A DNA stretch of 64,000 nt. Source: Viridibacterium sediminicola (GTDB taxonomy: Bacteria; Pseudomonadota; Gammaproteobacteria; Burkholderiales; Rhodocyclaceae). The stretch lies in contig NZ_JBDIVE010000002.1 of NCBI RefSeq assembly GCF_039631295.1, positions 434,001-498,000 on the forward strand, written 5' to 3'. The notes under the pieces were generated by a model. It did no database searches and was not told the DNA's origin. It saw only the letters and a list, made by a program, of their open reading frames with translations. Below, piece by piece: positions 8,342 through 16,968 of this stretch (positions are counted from its first letter, which is position 1; each line of letters starts with the position of its first letter). The translations under genes and the position numbers were made by a program.

Positions 8342-9391
8342 TCACACGACAAGCTCACCCGCCAGCGGCTGCAGCATCGCCTGCAGCAAGGCCTGGCCTC
8401 GCAAACCACGCGCCTGCAGCAGGACCAATTTGGCCTGTGCTGCCGGCAGGCAGAGGTCCGCACCGCCCACCACGCCGACGGCAGCCAGACTGCTGCCGGC
8501 CTGATAAGTCATCATCTCGACCCGGCCATGCTCGCACTGGCTGATCGCCAACAGGGCAATGCCACGCGCCTGTGCAGCGGCCAGGGCCGCGAGGAAGGCC
8601 TCATCCTGCGGCGCATTGCCGCTGCCATAACAGACCAGTAACCAGGCTGCCGGCGGCGCCGGCAAGCTCAAGGCCGCCTGCAGCATGGCGACCGGAAAGC
8701 CCGGATGCACGCACAGCACCCAGACTGTGGCGGCGGCCAAGCCCTTCTCCAGCTCCACCAGCTCGGCCAGCAGCGCAGTGCGCCGTTCCGAGAGCGCCTG
8801 CTCCGCGCGGCGCGCCGGCAACAAGGCTTGCGCGTCCAGCTTGACGACACCGTCCTCCACCCGTGCCAAAGGCGAACAACGCGGCGAGACAAAGGCTTCC
8901 AACGCCTGGGCGCTGCGCTTGATCGCGCGATTGCCACGCAACACCTGACCGGCAAAACACACCATGACTTCCTGCAGCTGCGCGGTGGCGGCCACGGCCA
9001 GCGCATCGCTGAAATTGCGTGGTGCGTCAGAGTTTTCATACGCCAACGGATACTGTGATCCCGTCAGCACCACCGGCTTGTCGATACCCGGCAGCAAATA
9101 GGACAGCGCTGCGGCCGTCCAGGCCAGGGTGTCGGTGCCATGCAAGACTACGAAACCATCGAAGTGCGACCAGGCTGCCAGCAGGCTGCGTGCGATCTGC
9201 CCCCAATCGGCCGGCTGCATGCTGGCGCTGTCCAGCGGTTTATCCAGTGCGCGCAACTCACAGTGTGCGGCGGGCGGCAACAAACCGCGCGTGCGCAGCA
9301 CCTCGGCAAACAGCGCGACCGGCATGGGCGCCAGCGGCTGACCGGCCGAGGCAATCGTCCCGCCGGTATACAAGATCAGAATACGACTCAA
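8342..9391 (-). CDS. L-asparaginase, cytosolic type
   Basis: 349 residues. It hydrolyses L-asparagine to aspartate and ammonia. Both catalytic threonine motifs are present: YTGGTIAS (T12) and VLHGTDTLA (T86, D87). No signal peptide, which points to a cytoplasmic enzyme. The C-terminal part (ISQCEHGRVEM, then YQAGSSLAAVGVVGG) is typical of asparaginase/glutaminase C-terminal domains. It stands alone between the cold-shock gene and flgM with no evident operon partners. Type I versus glutaminase-asparaginase specificity cannot be decided from sequence alone. Confidence 0.92.
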   Translation of the reverse strand: MSRILILYTGGTIASAGQPLAPMPVALFAEVLRTRGLLPPAAHCELRALDKPLDSASMQPADWGQIARSLLAAWSHFDGFVVLHGTDTLAWTAAALSYLLPGIDKPVVLTGSQYPLAYENSDAPRNFSDALAVAATAQLQEVMVCFAGQVLRGNRAIKRSAQALEAFVSPRCSPLARVEDGVVKLDAQALLPARRAEQALSERRTALLAELVELEKGLAAATVWVLCVHPGFPVAMLQAALSLPAPPAAWLLVCYGSGNAPQDEAFLAALAAAQARGIALLAISQCEHGRVEMMTYQAGSSLAAVGVVGGADLCLPAAQAKLVLLQARGLRGQALLQAMLQPLAGELVV

Positions 9392-9547
9392 ACCAGCCCC
9401 TTCTCAGACATATCCATTTCCACTTCGTAGCGTATATCACGCCTTTCGTCGTCAGGCGCTCAAGCAGGCCTGTCGATCTTCCGCTAAACCAGACAGGGCC
9501 GACGGCAGACTTTCCCGGCAAGCATGGCTCAAACGCTGAAAAAGCGC

Positions 9548-9573
9548 TAAAGTTTGCATCACTTTGCCCGTTA
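9548..9573 (+). promoter_or_regulatory. Candidate sigma-28 (FliA) promoter for flgMN
   Basis: TAAAGTTT, 10 nt, then GCCCGTTA matches the FliA consensus TAAAGTTT-N11-GCCGATAA closely, with one base less spacing. It lies 75 nt before the flgM start. In enterics and other beta/gamma-proteobacteria flgM has a FliA-dependent promoter, so location and sequence agree. A primer-extension or RNA-seq start just after 9573 would confirm it. Confidence 0.7.
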
Positions 9574-9648
9574 TGCCCGGTGTGAAGGTGGATCCAGAAT
9601 ACTGGACTGCCCTATCCTTGAGTTCATATCGAATGATTGGGGAACGCT

Positions 9649-9957
9649 TTGAAAATCGATAATTCAATAAAATCATCTGGCCAGGTAACTGGCGAGAACC
9701 GAACGCGCAGCGCGCGCGAGAGCGGCTCATCGAGCACCTCGTCAGCGTCCGCCGCGACGACCCAGGTTGCCCTGTCTGGCGGCTTGCAGCGCTATAACGA
9801 GATCCTCTCGCAAGCGCCGATTGTCGACAACGGCAAGGTGGACGAAATCAAGCAAGCCATCAGCAATGGTGATTTCCAGGTTGATCCGGAAAAAGTCGCT
9901 GACGGTCTGATTGAAAGTGTCCGTCAGATGCTGGCTGCGCAACCTAGTGCCGCGTGA
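9649..9957 (+). CDS. flgM: Anti-sigma-28 factor FlgM
   Basis: 102 residues from a TTG start (MKIDNSIKSSG), chosen because GGGGAA lies 4 nt upstream and because the family begins MKID/MSID; another TTG four codons earlier is less good. FlgM binds FliA until the hook is complete, then leaves through the flagellar exporter. The N-terminal half is Ser/Thr-rich and disordered; the C-terminal half (VDEIKQAISNGDFQVDPEKV, ADGLIESVRQML) is the sigma-binding region. Its stop overlaps the flgN start (GTGA). Confidence 0.93.
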   Translation: MKIDNSIKSSGQVTGENRTRSARESGSSSTSSASAATTQVALSGGLQRYNEILSQAPIVDNGKVDEIKQAISNGDFQVDPEKVADGLIESVRQMLAAQPSAA

Positions 9958-10433
9958 ACACGGCTAACGACCTAGGCGCCTTGCGCCAGCGTCTGCTCGC
10001 CCTGCTGGGCGCCGAGCGTGAGCTGGTCAAGAAATTCATCGAGCTTCTCAACGAGGAGCGCGAGATTCTGCTGCAACCGGACATGGAACCACTGTTCGGC
10101 CTTGCAGAGCGCAAAGGTCAGTTGGCGCGACAGCTTGACCAGCTGGCGACCGTGCGTAGTGGCATCCTGACCCAGGCGCGTGTCACAGCAGACCGCGAAG
10201 GCATTGAGCAGTTTGTCGGCAAGGCCCACCTGGCCACCTGGCAGGACTTTCTTGCCGTGGTCACCCAGGCGCGCGACCTCAATGTGGCCAATGGCCGCAT
10301 CATCACCGAGCGGCTCAAGCACAATCACCAGGCCCTCGCCTTCCTGATGGCGCACGCCGATCAGCCGGCCACCTATGGGCCGGATGGTGTGTCGCGCATG
10401 CGTCCGGGCTCGCGCATCCTCGGCAGCGTCTAA
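9954..10433 (+). CDS. flgN: Flagellar export chaperone FlgN
   Basis: 159 residues from a GTG that overlaps the flgM stop by 4 nt, which indicates translational coupling. FlgN is the cytosolic chaperone of the hook-filament junction proteins FlgK and FlgL. The protein is mostly helical (LLGAERELVKKFIELLNEER, AERKGQLARQLDQLA) and has the FlgN family pattern of length and heptads. The flgM-flgN pair is conserved across proteobacteria, which supports the call although the family is weakly conserved in sequence. Confidence 0.9.
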   Translation: MNTANDLGALRQRLLALLGAERELVKKFIELLNEEREILLQPDMEPLFGLAERKGQLARQLDQLATVRSGILTQARVTADREGIEQFVGKAHLATWQDFLAVVTQARDLNVANGRIITERLKHNHQALAFLMAHADQPATYGPDGVSRMRPGSRILGSV

Positions 10434-10436
10434 AGC

Positions 10437-10451
10437 CGCCTGTTTCAGGCG
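10437..10451. terminator. Small hairpin between convergent flgN and pilR
   Basis: CGCCTG-TTT-CAGGCG, followed on the plus strand by TCTTTC and on the minus strand by GCTTTAG. It overlaps the last codons of pilR and starts 4 nt after the flgN stop. The stem is short and the T-tracts poor, so it may be a weak bidirectional terminator for the two convergent genes. Confidence 0.45.
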
Positions 10452-11809
10452 TCTTTCATGCCCAGGCGCTCCATCCGGTAGCGCAGGGAGCGGAATGTCA
10501 CGCCCAGCAATTGCGCCGCGCGCGTGCGATTGCCCGCGGTTTTCCCCAGCGCTTCGATGATGGCCTGCTTCTCGACGCGATCCAGATAGTCCTGCAGATT
10601 GCCATGCACGCTGCCGCTCTCCTCGCTGGGCCCGCACTCGGGCTCCAGACGCAGATCGGGCTCATCGATGGTATCGCCCAGCGCCAGCGCCATGGCGCGC
10701 TCCAGAATATTTTCCAGCTCGCGGACATTGCCGGGGAATGAATAGCGCTGCAGCGCCTGCAAGGCGCCGGAGGTCAGCATCGGCGCAGCCTGGCCGGAAG
10801 CAGCCGACATGCGCTCCAGAATGTTGTGCGCCAGCGCTGGAATGTCTTCACGCCGCTCACGCAGCGCCGGCATCTGCAGTTCGATTACGTTGAGGCGGTA
10901 GAACAAGTCCTGGCGAAAATGCCCGGCATCGACCTGCGCCTTGAGATTCTTGTGCGTGGCCGAGATGATGCGCACATCGACAGCCTGCTCCTGCGTATCG
11001 CCAACGCGGCGCACGCGGCGCTCCTGGATCACGCGCAAGAGCTTGACCTGCATGGCCAGCGGCAGATCCGCCACTTCGTCGAGAAACAGGGTGCCGCCGT
11101 GCGCAGCCTGGAAGAAGCCGTCCCGATCCCCCTCAGCACCGGTGAACGCACCTTTGCGGTAACCGAAAAACTCGGACTCCATCAGGTTTTCTGGAATCGC
11201 GCCGCAGTTCACCGCCACAAACGGCGCTGCCGCCCGCGGACCCAGGTGGTGGATCATGCGTGCCGCACGCTCCTTGCCGCTCCCCGACTCGCCCGCCACA
11301 TAGACCGGCGCCAGGCTGCGCGCCAGGCGCTCAATCATGTTGCGTACCTGCTCCATGGCCGCCGAATTGCCGGTGATGTTGGGGCTGTTCTCGCGCAGCA
11401 CCGCCTTGCCCGGCACATCCAGAGCCGATTTGACGAGGGTGCGCAGCTGATCGAGCGACACCGGCTTGGCCAGGTAGTCAAACGCCCCAGCCTTGAGGGC
11501 GGCAACAGCGTTGTCCATGCTGGCATGGGCGGTGATCACCGCCACCGGCAAATCCTGGCAATGCGCCGAGACGTGACGCACCACATCCAGCCCCTCACCA
11601 TCGGGCAGGCGCATATCGGTGAGACACAGGCGGAATTTCTGCGTCGACAGCAGCGCGCAGGCCTCGCTCACGCTGCCGGCACTGCAAGCCCCCAGGCCCA
11701 TGCGCAGTAAGGAGAGTTCAAGCAGCTCGCGGATATCGTCCTCGTCATCGACGATCAATACATCTGCACCACGCCCGCGTACGCGACGATCTGCGTCGGC
11801 CTCGCTCAT
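10445..11809 (-). CDS. pilR: Sigma-54-dependent response regulator PilR
   Basis: 454 residues: receiver domain (about 15-130; phospho-acceptor D65 in LCLTDMRLPDGEG), AAA+ sigma-54 interaction domain (Walker A GESGSGKE, GAFTGAEGD loop, GGTLFLDEV Walker B) and a C-terminal Fis-type HTH (GNRTRAAQLLGVTFRSLRYR). PilR activates the sigma-54 promoter of the type IV pilin gene. The GAFTGA loop that contacts sigma-54 is intact. The start overlaps the pilS stop by 4 nt, and the paired PilS sensor supports PilR over other NtrC-type regulators. No pilus structural gene lies in this window. Confidence 0.9.
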   Translation of the reverse strand: MSEADADRRVRGRGADVLIVDDEDDIRELLELSLLRMGLGACSAGSVSEACALLSTQKFRLCLTDMRLPDGEGLDVVRHVSAHCQDLPVAVITAHASMDNAVAALKAGAFDYLAKPVSLDQLRTLVKSALDVPGKAVLRENSPNITGNSAAMEQVRNMIERLARSLAPVYVAGESGSGKERAARMIHHLGPRAAAPFVAVNCGAIPENLMESEFFGYRKGAFTGAEGDRDGFFQAAHGGTLFLDEVADLPLAMQVKLLRVIQERRVRRVGDTQEQAVDVRIISATHKNLKAQVDAGHFRQDLFYRLNVIELQMPALRERREDIPALAHNILERMSAASGQAAPMLTSGALQALQRYSFPGNVRELENILERAMALALGDTIDEPDLRLEPECGPSEESGSVHGNLQDYLDRVEKQAIIEALGKTAGNRTRAAQLLGVTFRSLRYRMERLGMKDA

Positions 11810-13341
11810 TCCACACTCCTCGCAATCAATTGAAACGCTGCGCCGCTCTCGCTGTCGAGCAAAGTCAGGCGGGCAGCATTGGCATCGGCCAGCTCGCGCG
11901 CAACATACAGCCCCAGCCCGGTTCCCTTGGGATCGGTGGTGTGAAAAGGCTCGAACACCTGTTCGCGCTGCGCCGCCGGAATGCCCGGTCCGTCATCCCT
12001 GATGCACAGACTCACCCGCTCGGCGTCCAGCGCGGTAATGCTGATCTCGACCGAGCCCGGTTGGCGCCGACAATAGCGCAAAGCATTCCCCAGCAGGTTG
12101 CCGAGAATCTGCGCCAGATGCATCCTGTCGAATCGCAGCTGCGGCGCTCCGCTCACGCTCAGCACGACGCATTCGCTCACCGCGGGACTGTGCAAGGCGA
12201 ATTCTTCGAGAAAATGGGTCACGAAAGCGCGCGCATCGAGTAGCTCCGGCACCGTGCGATCACGGCGCCCCACTTCCAGCACATCACTGACGATACGCGC
12301 AATGCGCGCCGCATTGTCCTGCACGATGCGCGACAGACGCTGCTGCATCTGCGCCCGCTTCTCATCGACCAGCAACTCAGCCGCCTGGGTGATCGAGGCC
12401 AGCGGATTGCGGATTTCATGCGCGATGTTGGCAGTCAGCCGCCCCAGTGCCGCCAGTTTGATCTGCCGCGCCTGCGATTCAATCCGCGCAAAGTCCTCCA
12501 GGTAGATCAGCTGATCGCCCTCATCCCCGGTCATCATGCGACGCAGATGCAAGGTCTTGCCACTGCGCTCGACGCGTACCCGGCTCTGCTGCAAACGCAG
12601 CGCAGCATCGAGTTCAGCCGCTCGGTGCGCAATGTGCTCGCCTTCCACCAGGGAGCAACCGAGAAACTCTGCGGCGCGCGGATTGCACATGCGCACCCGC
12701 CCTGCTGCATCCAGCACCACCACGCCATCGAGCAGATCCGCAATGATGCGCGCATTGATCTCGGTCTGGCGCTGCAGGGCAGCACCGCGCTGCCGCGCCA
12801 GCGCCTCGTGCTCCAGCGCCCGGCGCGCCAACATACGGGTGAGCAAGGCCACGGCGAAATAGCCCATGCAGATCACGCCGGTACGCGTCAGCTCCTCAGT
12901 CTGCACGCCGCGCAACAGGATGCGCACCAGCAACTCGGCCAGCACGGCCAGCGTCGTCATGGCGGCGAAGCCGAGCACCATGCGTCCCTCACCCACCAGC
13001 GCCGCACCCGCCAGGGTGGTCATCAGCAAATACGGCACCGAACTGCTCTGCGCGCCGCCGATATACATGCCGGAGGTGAGCACCAGCACATCGAAGGCGA
13101 CCTGCCCCATCAGCATCGCATTGAACTGCTCGCGCGTCTTGGGCGTCATCAGCAAAAAGCCGACCGCCGTCAACCAGTAGCCCAGCATCAAGGCCGTGTA
13201 GAGGTGCGAAGAAGCGTCCCCCACGCCACCGACAATGCTAAACAAGCTCAGCAAGCTGGCGATAACCAGACGATAGAAGCCGAAGTAGCGGATCGAGACG
13301 CTACGCGGCGTATCTCCCGGCAGGAGCATGGCGCGGCGCAT
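11806..13341 (-). CDS. pilS: Membrane sensor histidine kinase PilS
   Basis: 511 residues from MRRAMLLPGD. About six membrane helices (residues 20-175) precede a PAS-like segment (about 195-285) and the kinase core: H box with phospho-acceptor H308 (NIAHEIRNPLAS), N box NLLGNALRY, G1 DDGPGIP, G2 GTGLGLYVA. PilS senses membrane pilin and phosphorylates PilR. The chosen ATG is 2 nt after the stop of the upstream small gene. An upstream frame of 15 codons overlaps that gene and is unlikely. The stop overlaps pilR, as in other beta-proteobacteria. Confidence 0.9.
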   Translation of the reverse strand: MRRAMLLPGDTPRSVSIRYFGFYRLVIASLLSLFSIVGGVGDASSHLYTALMLGYWLTAVGFLLMTPKTREQFNAMLMGQVAFDVLVLTSGMYIGGAQSSSVPYLLMTTLAGAALVGEGRMVLGFAAMTTLAVLAELLVRILLRGVQTEELTRTGVICMGYFAVALLTRMLARRALEHEALARQRGAALQRQTEINARIIADLLDGVVVLDAAGRVRMCNPRAAEFLGCSLVEGEHIAHRAAELDAALRLQQSRVRVERSGKTLHLRRMMTGDEGDQLIYLEDFARIESQARQIKLAALGRLTANIAHEIRNPLASITQAAELLVDEKRAQMQQRLSRIVQDNAARIARIVSDVLEVGRRDRTVPELLDARAFVTHFLEEFALHSPAVSECVVLSVSGAPQLRFDRMHLAQILGNLLGNALRYCRRQPGSVEISITALDAERVSLCIRDDGPGIPAAQREQVFEPFHTTDPKGTGLGLYVARELADANAARLTLLDSESGAAFQLIARSVE

Positions 13342-13343
13342 GT

Positions 13344-13589
13344 TCAGCCCGCCGCCGGTCCTTGCTGCGCGTGCTCGGCCGAGCAATAGAAGCGGCCATG
13401 CGACTCGACGCCCTCGCTGTGCGGCACCAGCACGCCACAGTGCGCGCAGGGCAAAACCTGCTCAGCCTCGCGCACAGCCGGCGGCGCCACCTGCTCGGGC
13501 TGGGCGGGTCGTGCCGGCCCCGCCGCGAACTTGCGGCGCAGGAAATACACGACAAAGAGCAGCAGAAGAAACAGCAGCAGACTACGCAT
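13344..13589 (-). CDS. Small membrane-anchored zinc-ribbon protein, PP0621-like
   Basis: 81 residues. One N-terminal membrane helix (LLLFLLLLFVVYFL), a Pro/Ala linker, then a Cys-rich domain with CAHCGVLVPHSEG and a later YCSAEH, a four-ligand Cys/His pattern that looks like a small zinc ribbon. Proteins of this shape (the PP0621 family) are conserved next to pilS-pilR in many beta-proteobacteria. Function unknown. It is separated from pilS by 2 nt, so it is almost surely cotranscribed and is a candidate accessory of pilus regulation (inference from location only). Confidence 0.8.
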   Translation of the reverse strand: MRSLLLFLLLLFVVYFLRRKFAAGPARPAQPEQVAPPAVREAEQVLPCAHCGVLVPHSEGVESHGRFYCSAEHAQQGPAAG

Positions 13590-13621
13590 GGATCAAGCCT
13601 TGATTCAGAGGGTCGACAAGC

Positions 13622-14086
13622 TTACTTCGCCAACAGGCTGCGCGGTACGACAAAGCTGTCGCGGTGCTCGAAAGGTATCGCGCCGCGATCGCGCAACACC
13701 ACTTCACCGCGCAGGACATAAGGCACCCGACCATCGCTCTGCACCGCAGCGGCTACCCGCCGCAGCAGCTCGAAGGTACGTGCGCGTGCTTCCAGCGCAA
13801 GCGGCGTAGTCGCCTCACGGCTGACCACCAAGGGCTCGCTGCGTGCGCCGCTGGCCATCACTTGATCGTCGATCAGCAGATCAAAGCGCAAGCTGTCCAC
13901 CGTGATGTCGATTGCGTTGTCATTCTTGACGCTCAGCTTGAGCAAGAGCTTGCTCTCGAGCAGATTGCCCCCCGTGACTGCCACATCGCTGAGACTCACC
14001 TGCGGCTTGTGCCATTGCAGGCTGCTGCAGGCGGACAGCGTCAGCAGCAGGATCACCAGACATAAACGTTGCCAAAGGGTTTGCAA
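13622..14086 (-). CDS. LEA type-2 family lipoprotein
   Basis: 154 residues from a TTG start at 14086, chosen because AGGAG lies 6 nt upstream and the lipoprotein signal (LCLVILLLTLSAC) then begins at residue 8; the longer open frame adds 42 codons that do not look like a signal peptide. After the lipidated Cys come features of the LEA-2/WHy fold (SVKNDNAIDITVDSLRFDLL, LVVSREATTPLALE). Such proteins are predicted periplasmic beta-sandwiches linked to stress tolerance. Its exact role is unknown. It lies 32 nt upstream of the PP0621-like gene. Confidence 0.78.
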   Translation of the reverse strand: MQTLWQRLCLVILLLTLSACSSLQWHKPQVSLSDVAVTGGNLLESKLLLKLSVKNDNAIDITVDSLRFDLLIDDQVMASGARSEPLVVSREATTPLALEARARTFELLRRVAAAVQSDGRVPYVLRGEVVLRDRGAIPFEHRDSFVVPRSLLAK

Positions 14087-14143
14087 GGGCTGCTCCTGTT
14101 TTGCGCTATTCAAAATTCGCCAGCGCGCGGATAATCGCCGGCC

Positions 14144-15055
14144 ATGGAATACGCTCGAATCATCAAGGAAATCGGTCGCGGCATCAAAGGCGCACGCCCA
14201 CTCTCGCAGCAAGACGCCTGCGCACTGTTCACCGCCATCATCGACGGTATTGTGCCTGACATGGAGCTGGGCGCCATCTTGCTGTCACTGCGCATCAAGG
14301 GCGAAGAGCTCGATGAACTGCTTGGCTTCAAGGCGGCCATGGATGCGCGCGGTGCCTGCATCCAGGTGCCAGAAGGGCCGCGCTGCGTGATCCTGCCGAC
14401 CTACAACGGCGCGCGCAAGCAAGCCAACCTGATGCCCCTGGTCGCCAGCCTGCTGGCCCGGCGCGGCGTGCCGGTGCTGATTCAGGGGCGCCACGATTTC
14501 GACTCACGCGTCAGCCCCTTTGCCTTGCTGGAAAAACTGGGCATCGAGACCTGCAGCGATCTGCAGCAAGCCAGCGCGCAGCTGGCGCGTGACAAACTGG
14601 CCTGTGTGCCGCTGGCCAGCCTATTGCCGGGGCTGGACCGCTTGCTGGCGCTGCGCCCGCGTCTGGGCTTGCGCAACAGCGGCCACACCCTGGCCAAGCT
14701 GCTTGATCCCTGCCCGGGGCGCAGCGTTCGCGTGGTCGCGGTGACGCACCCGGAGTACCTGGAGCGGATGGAGCAATTCCTGATCGCGGAAAAAGCCTGC
14801 GCCTTGCTGATGCGCGGCACCGAGGGAGAAGCCTACGCCAGCCCGCGCCGCCGCCCGCGTTTGCTGGGCTTCAGTGAAGGTCAGGCAAGTGAGCTGTTCG
14901 AACAGGCCAGCGCGGAAGCGCCGCCGATTGGCGAGGCAGAGTGCGAACTCGACAACAATGCAGAGAGCATTTGCCGCATGCTCAGCGGCGAACTGGAGAC
15001 GCCGCAACCTATCCTCGATCAGGTCGCGGCGCTGGCGCAGCTGGCGCAGGCCTGA
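14144..15055 (+). CDS. ybiB: DNA-binding protein YbiB (TrpD2 family)
   Basis: 303 residues. It resembles anthranilate phosphoribosyltransferase (TrpD) in fold: an N-terminal helical domain (LSQQDACALFTAIIDG) and a larger C-terminal domain with LGLRNSGHTLAKLLDP and LMRGTEGEAYASPRR. The E. coli homologue YbiB lacks clear TrpD activity and binds nucleic acid. No trp genes are nearby, which also argues against tryptophan synthesis. It converges directly with ppa: the two stop codons abut at 15055/15056. Confidence 0.82.
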   Translation: MEYARIIKEIGRGIKGARPLSQQDACALFTAIIDGIVPDMELGAILLSLRIKGEELDELLGFKAAMDARGACIQVPEGPRCVILPTYNGARKQANLMPLVASLLARRGVPVLIQGRHDFDSRVSPFALLEKLGIETCSDLQQASAQLARDKLACVPLASLLPGLDRLLALRPRLGLRNSGHTLAKLLDPCPGRSVRVVAVTHPEYLERMEQFLIAEKACALLMRGTEGEAYASPRRRPRLLGFSEGQASELFEQASAEAPPIGEAECELDNNAESICRMLSGELETPQPILDQVAALAQLAQA

Positions 15056-15604
15056 TCAGTCGGTCGAACTGGCCGAGGTGGCCTGATAGGCGGCTACGCC
15101 GGCATAGATTTCCTGCTTGGCGGCATCTGGCCCTTCCCAGCCGGTGAGCTTGACCCACTTACCCTTTTCCAGATCCTTGTAGTGCTGGAAGAAGTGCTCG
15201 ATCTGGCGGATCAGCAGCATCGGCAGATCGGTGTAAGTGTTCACGTTCTCGTACAGCGGCGAGATCTTGGGGATCGGCACAGCCAGCACCTTGGAGTCCT
15301 CGCCCGCCTCGTCTTCCATGCGCAGCACGCCCACCGGACGGCAGCGGATGACCACGCCGGGGATCAGCGCGAAAGGCGCTTCAACCAGCACGTCCACCGG
15401 ATCACCGTCGCCCGCGATGGTCCCCGGCACATAGCCATAGTTGCAGGGGTAGTACATCGTGGTGCCCATGAAGCGATCCACGAAAACCGCACCGCTGTCC
15501 TTGTCGACCTCGTACTTGATCGGGTCGGCACGGGCGGGGATCTCGATCACCACGTGAATATCATTGGGCACATCGACACCGGGGGTGACGTAGCGGAAGC
15601 TCAT
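15056..15604 (-). CDS. ppa: Inorganic pyrophosphatase
   Basis: 182 residues, the normal size of soluble family-I pyrophosphatase, which hydrolyses PPi to two phosphates and pulls biosynthetic reactions forward. The signature DGDPVDVLV with its three metal-binding aspartates is intact, as are IPARADPIKYEVDKDSG and the YYPCNYGYVPGT segment. A stand-alone housekeeping gene in the minus orientation; it ends head-to-head with ybiB with no gap, so a terminator must lie within the ybiB end or none is used. Confidence 0.95.
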   Translation of the reverse strand: MSFRYVTPGVDVPNDIHVVIEIPARADPIKYEVDKDSGAVFVDRFMGTTMYYPCNYGYVPGTIAGDGDPVDVLVEAPFALIPGVVIRCRPVGVLRMEDEAGEDSKVLAVPIPKISPLYENVNTYTDLPMLLIRQIEHFFQHYKDLEKGKWVKLTGWEGPDAAKQEIYAGVAAYQATSASSTD

Positions 15605-15675
15605 GAAGCGCTCTCTGTCTGGGTTCTGATGCGCTGCATTATATCGACAGCCGGCTTACGGCAGGCTTGCGGAAA

Positions 15676-15888
15676 CTACGCATCCGGAACCTCAAAACCG
15701 GCATTGCGCACCGCCTCGGCAAGGACTTCGCGCGAACTTTGCGCCGGATCGAGCTGTACGCTCGCCTCACCCTTTTCAAGCGACACCGCAACCTGACTGA
15801 CGCCCGGCAAGGCCGCCAGCACGCGTTCGACCGAACGCACGCAACCGCCACAGGTCATGCCCGCAACAGGCAACACGAGTGCTTCCAT
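15676..15888 (-). CDS. Heavy-metal-associated (HMA) domain protein, copper chaperone-like
   Basis: 70 residues from MEALVLPVAGM, with AAAGGA upstream. Single HMA ferredoxin-like domain with the metal-binding motif GMTCGGCV, as in CopZ and Atx1-type copper chaperones. The longer upstream frame (34 codons) lacks family character. No copper ATPase or copper regulator is adjacent, so the partner is not visible in this window. Copper is the likely metal, but Zn or Hg cannot be excluded by sequence. Confidence 0.87.
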   Translation of the reverse strand: MEALVLPVAGMTCGGCVRSVERVLAALPGVSQVAVSLEKGEASVQLDPAQSSREVLAEAVRNAGFEVPDA

Positions 15889-16001
15889 GAGAAATCCTTT
15901 CGCTGATGAATGATCACGGTCAAGGCGAAGACCGCCCGCCAAGCAAGCTGCACGGCCTCGCCTACAATCAAAGCAGGAACATAACAGCACGGAGGCTCAT
16001 C

Positions 16002-16451
16002 ATGTACAAGCATCTTCTGGTTCCTGCCGATGGTTCAGCCCTGTCCGAGCATGCGGCACGCAGTGCAATTGCCCTGGCCGCGTCGATTGGCGCGCAGATC
16101 ACCTTCTTGTATGTGCAGCCGGACTATCCACGACCGATCATCGGCGAAGGCGCCCTGATCGCGCCAGAGAGTCGCGACGAATTCCTGCGCGACACCGCCG
16201 CACTTGCCGATGTCATCTTGGCGAAGTTGCAGCAACAAGCGCAAGAAGCAGGCGTCAGCGCGCAAACGCGCACCGAGGTCAGCGACATTCCCTGGGAGGT
16301 CATCACCCGACTGGCCGTTGCCGAAGCCTGCGATCTGATCTTCATGGCCTCACACGGCCGCCGCGGTCTGGCGGGCTTGCTGATCGGCTCGGAGACACAC
16401 AAGGTGCTCACCCACGGCACGATTCCGGTCCTCGTCTATCGCGAGGCCTGA
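16002..16451 (+). CDS. Universal stress protein, UspA family
   Basis: 149 residues from MYKHLLVPADGSALSEHAAR, with GGAGG 6 nt upstream. Single Usp domain. The ATP-binding type motif G-2x-G-9x-G-S is present in modified form at the C-terminus (ASHGRRGLAGLLIGSETHKVL). Usp proteins help survival under starvation and oxidative stress, mechanism usually unclear. A 32-codon upstream extension of the frame is not supported. It is divergent from the HMA gene, with a 113-nt gap that could hold both promoters. Confidence 0.92.
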   Translation: MYKHLLVPADGSALSEHAARSAIALAASIGAQITFLYVQPDYPRPIIGEGALIAPESRDEFLRDTAALADVILAKLQQQAQEAGVSAQTRTEVSDIPWEVITRLAVAEACDLIFMASHGRRGLAGLLIGSETHKVLTHGTIPVLVYREA

Positions 16452-16489
16452 TACGCCACATGGCCCGCTCAGGGGCCAGAACGTGGACG

Positions 16490-16516
16490 AAAAAAAAGGG
16501 TGCGACATGCGCACCC
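16490..16516 (-). terminator. Terminator hairpin read on the minus strand
   Basis: GGGTGCG-ACATG-CGCACCC preceded on the plus strand by eight A, so on the minus strand the stem is followed by eight T. It lies 135 nt past the stop of the minus-strand DUF2322 gene and 39 nt past the stop of the plus-strand Usp gene, and would end the DUF2322 transcript. Confidence 0.7.
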
Positions 16517-16539
16517 CCAACCCCAACAGAGAGACTGCA

Positions 16540-16560
16540 CAGATCGGAGATTCCGATCTG
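16540..16560. repeat. Perfect 9-bp inverted repeat in a 3' region
   Basis: CAGATCGGA-GAT-TCCGATCTG. It stands in the 199-nt gap between the convergent Usp and DUF2322 genes. It has no T-tract on either strand, so it is not a standard terminator. It could be an mRNA stability hairpin in the 3' UTR of DUF2322 or a protein-binding palindrome; nothing else in the window repeats it. Confidence 0.6.
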
Positions 16561-16650
16561 TCGCCAGCGCTTGCACTGGCATGGCTCCACTATGCCTGCC
16601 AACTTAGAGGCAAGCCTTGACTACCATCAACTCTCGTGTGGTCTTTGTTT

Positions 16651-16968
16651 TCAGAGCGCAAAAACCTGTTTGACGCGCAAGGTTTCGCCGCGCTCGATGA
16701 GGCCGAACAGGCGATCGATGTTCGGATGCTTGCCCACGTTGGCCTGGGCATCAACGGTATGCTCGGCATACAGCTCCAGCCCGCGCTGCGCCGCTTCCGG
16801 CGTGATCGCGCCAAAGGTCTGCGCCAGATGGTTATAGACCACCAGCGAACCGGCCTGGCCGGGCTTGTTCTCGATGGTAGCCAGCACCTGATCGTCTGCG
16901 CCGATCAGCTGCAAGGCAGCCAGATGCGAAACACCGGGAAGTTGTTTAAGCGTGTCAGAAAATGCCAT
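16651..16968 (-). CDS. DUF2322 family protein
   Basis: 105 residues from MAFSDTLKQLPGVSHLAALQ, with AGGTCCGGA upstream. I recognise it as the DUF2322 family by length and by the C-terminal pattern (GLELYAEHTVDAQANVGKHP, NIDRLFGLIE). Function unknown. No signal peptide or membrane helix; small, soluble, near-neutral. An upstream extension of 35 codons is not supported. It is divergent from the cytochrome b561 gene (127 nt between starts) and probably monocistronic. Confidence 0.83.
   Translation of the reverse strand: MAFSDTLKQLPGVSHLAALQLIGADDQVLATIENKPGQAGSLVVYNHLAQTFGAITPEAAQRGLELYAEHTVDAQANVGKHPNIDRLFGLIERGETLRVKQVFAL

Noticed and set aside
16461..16478. TGGCCC-GCTCAG-GGGCCA hairpin as terminator of the Usp gene
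   Set aside because: No T-tract follows; the stem is short. Not listed as a feature.
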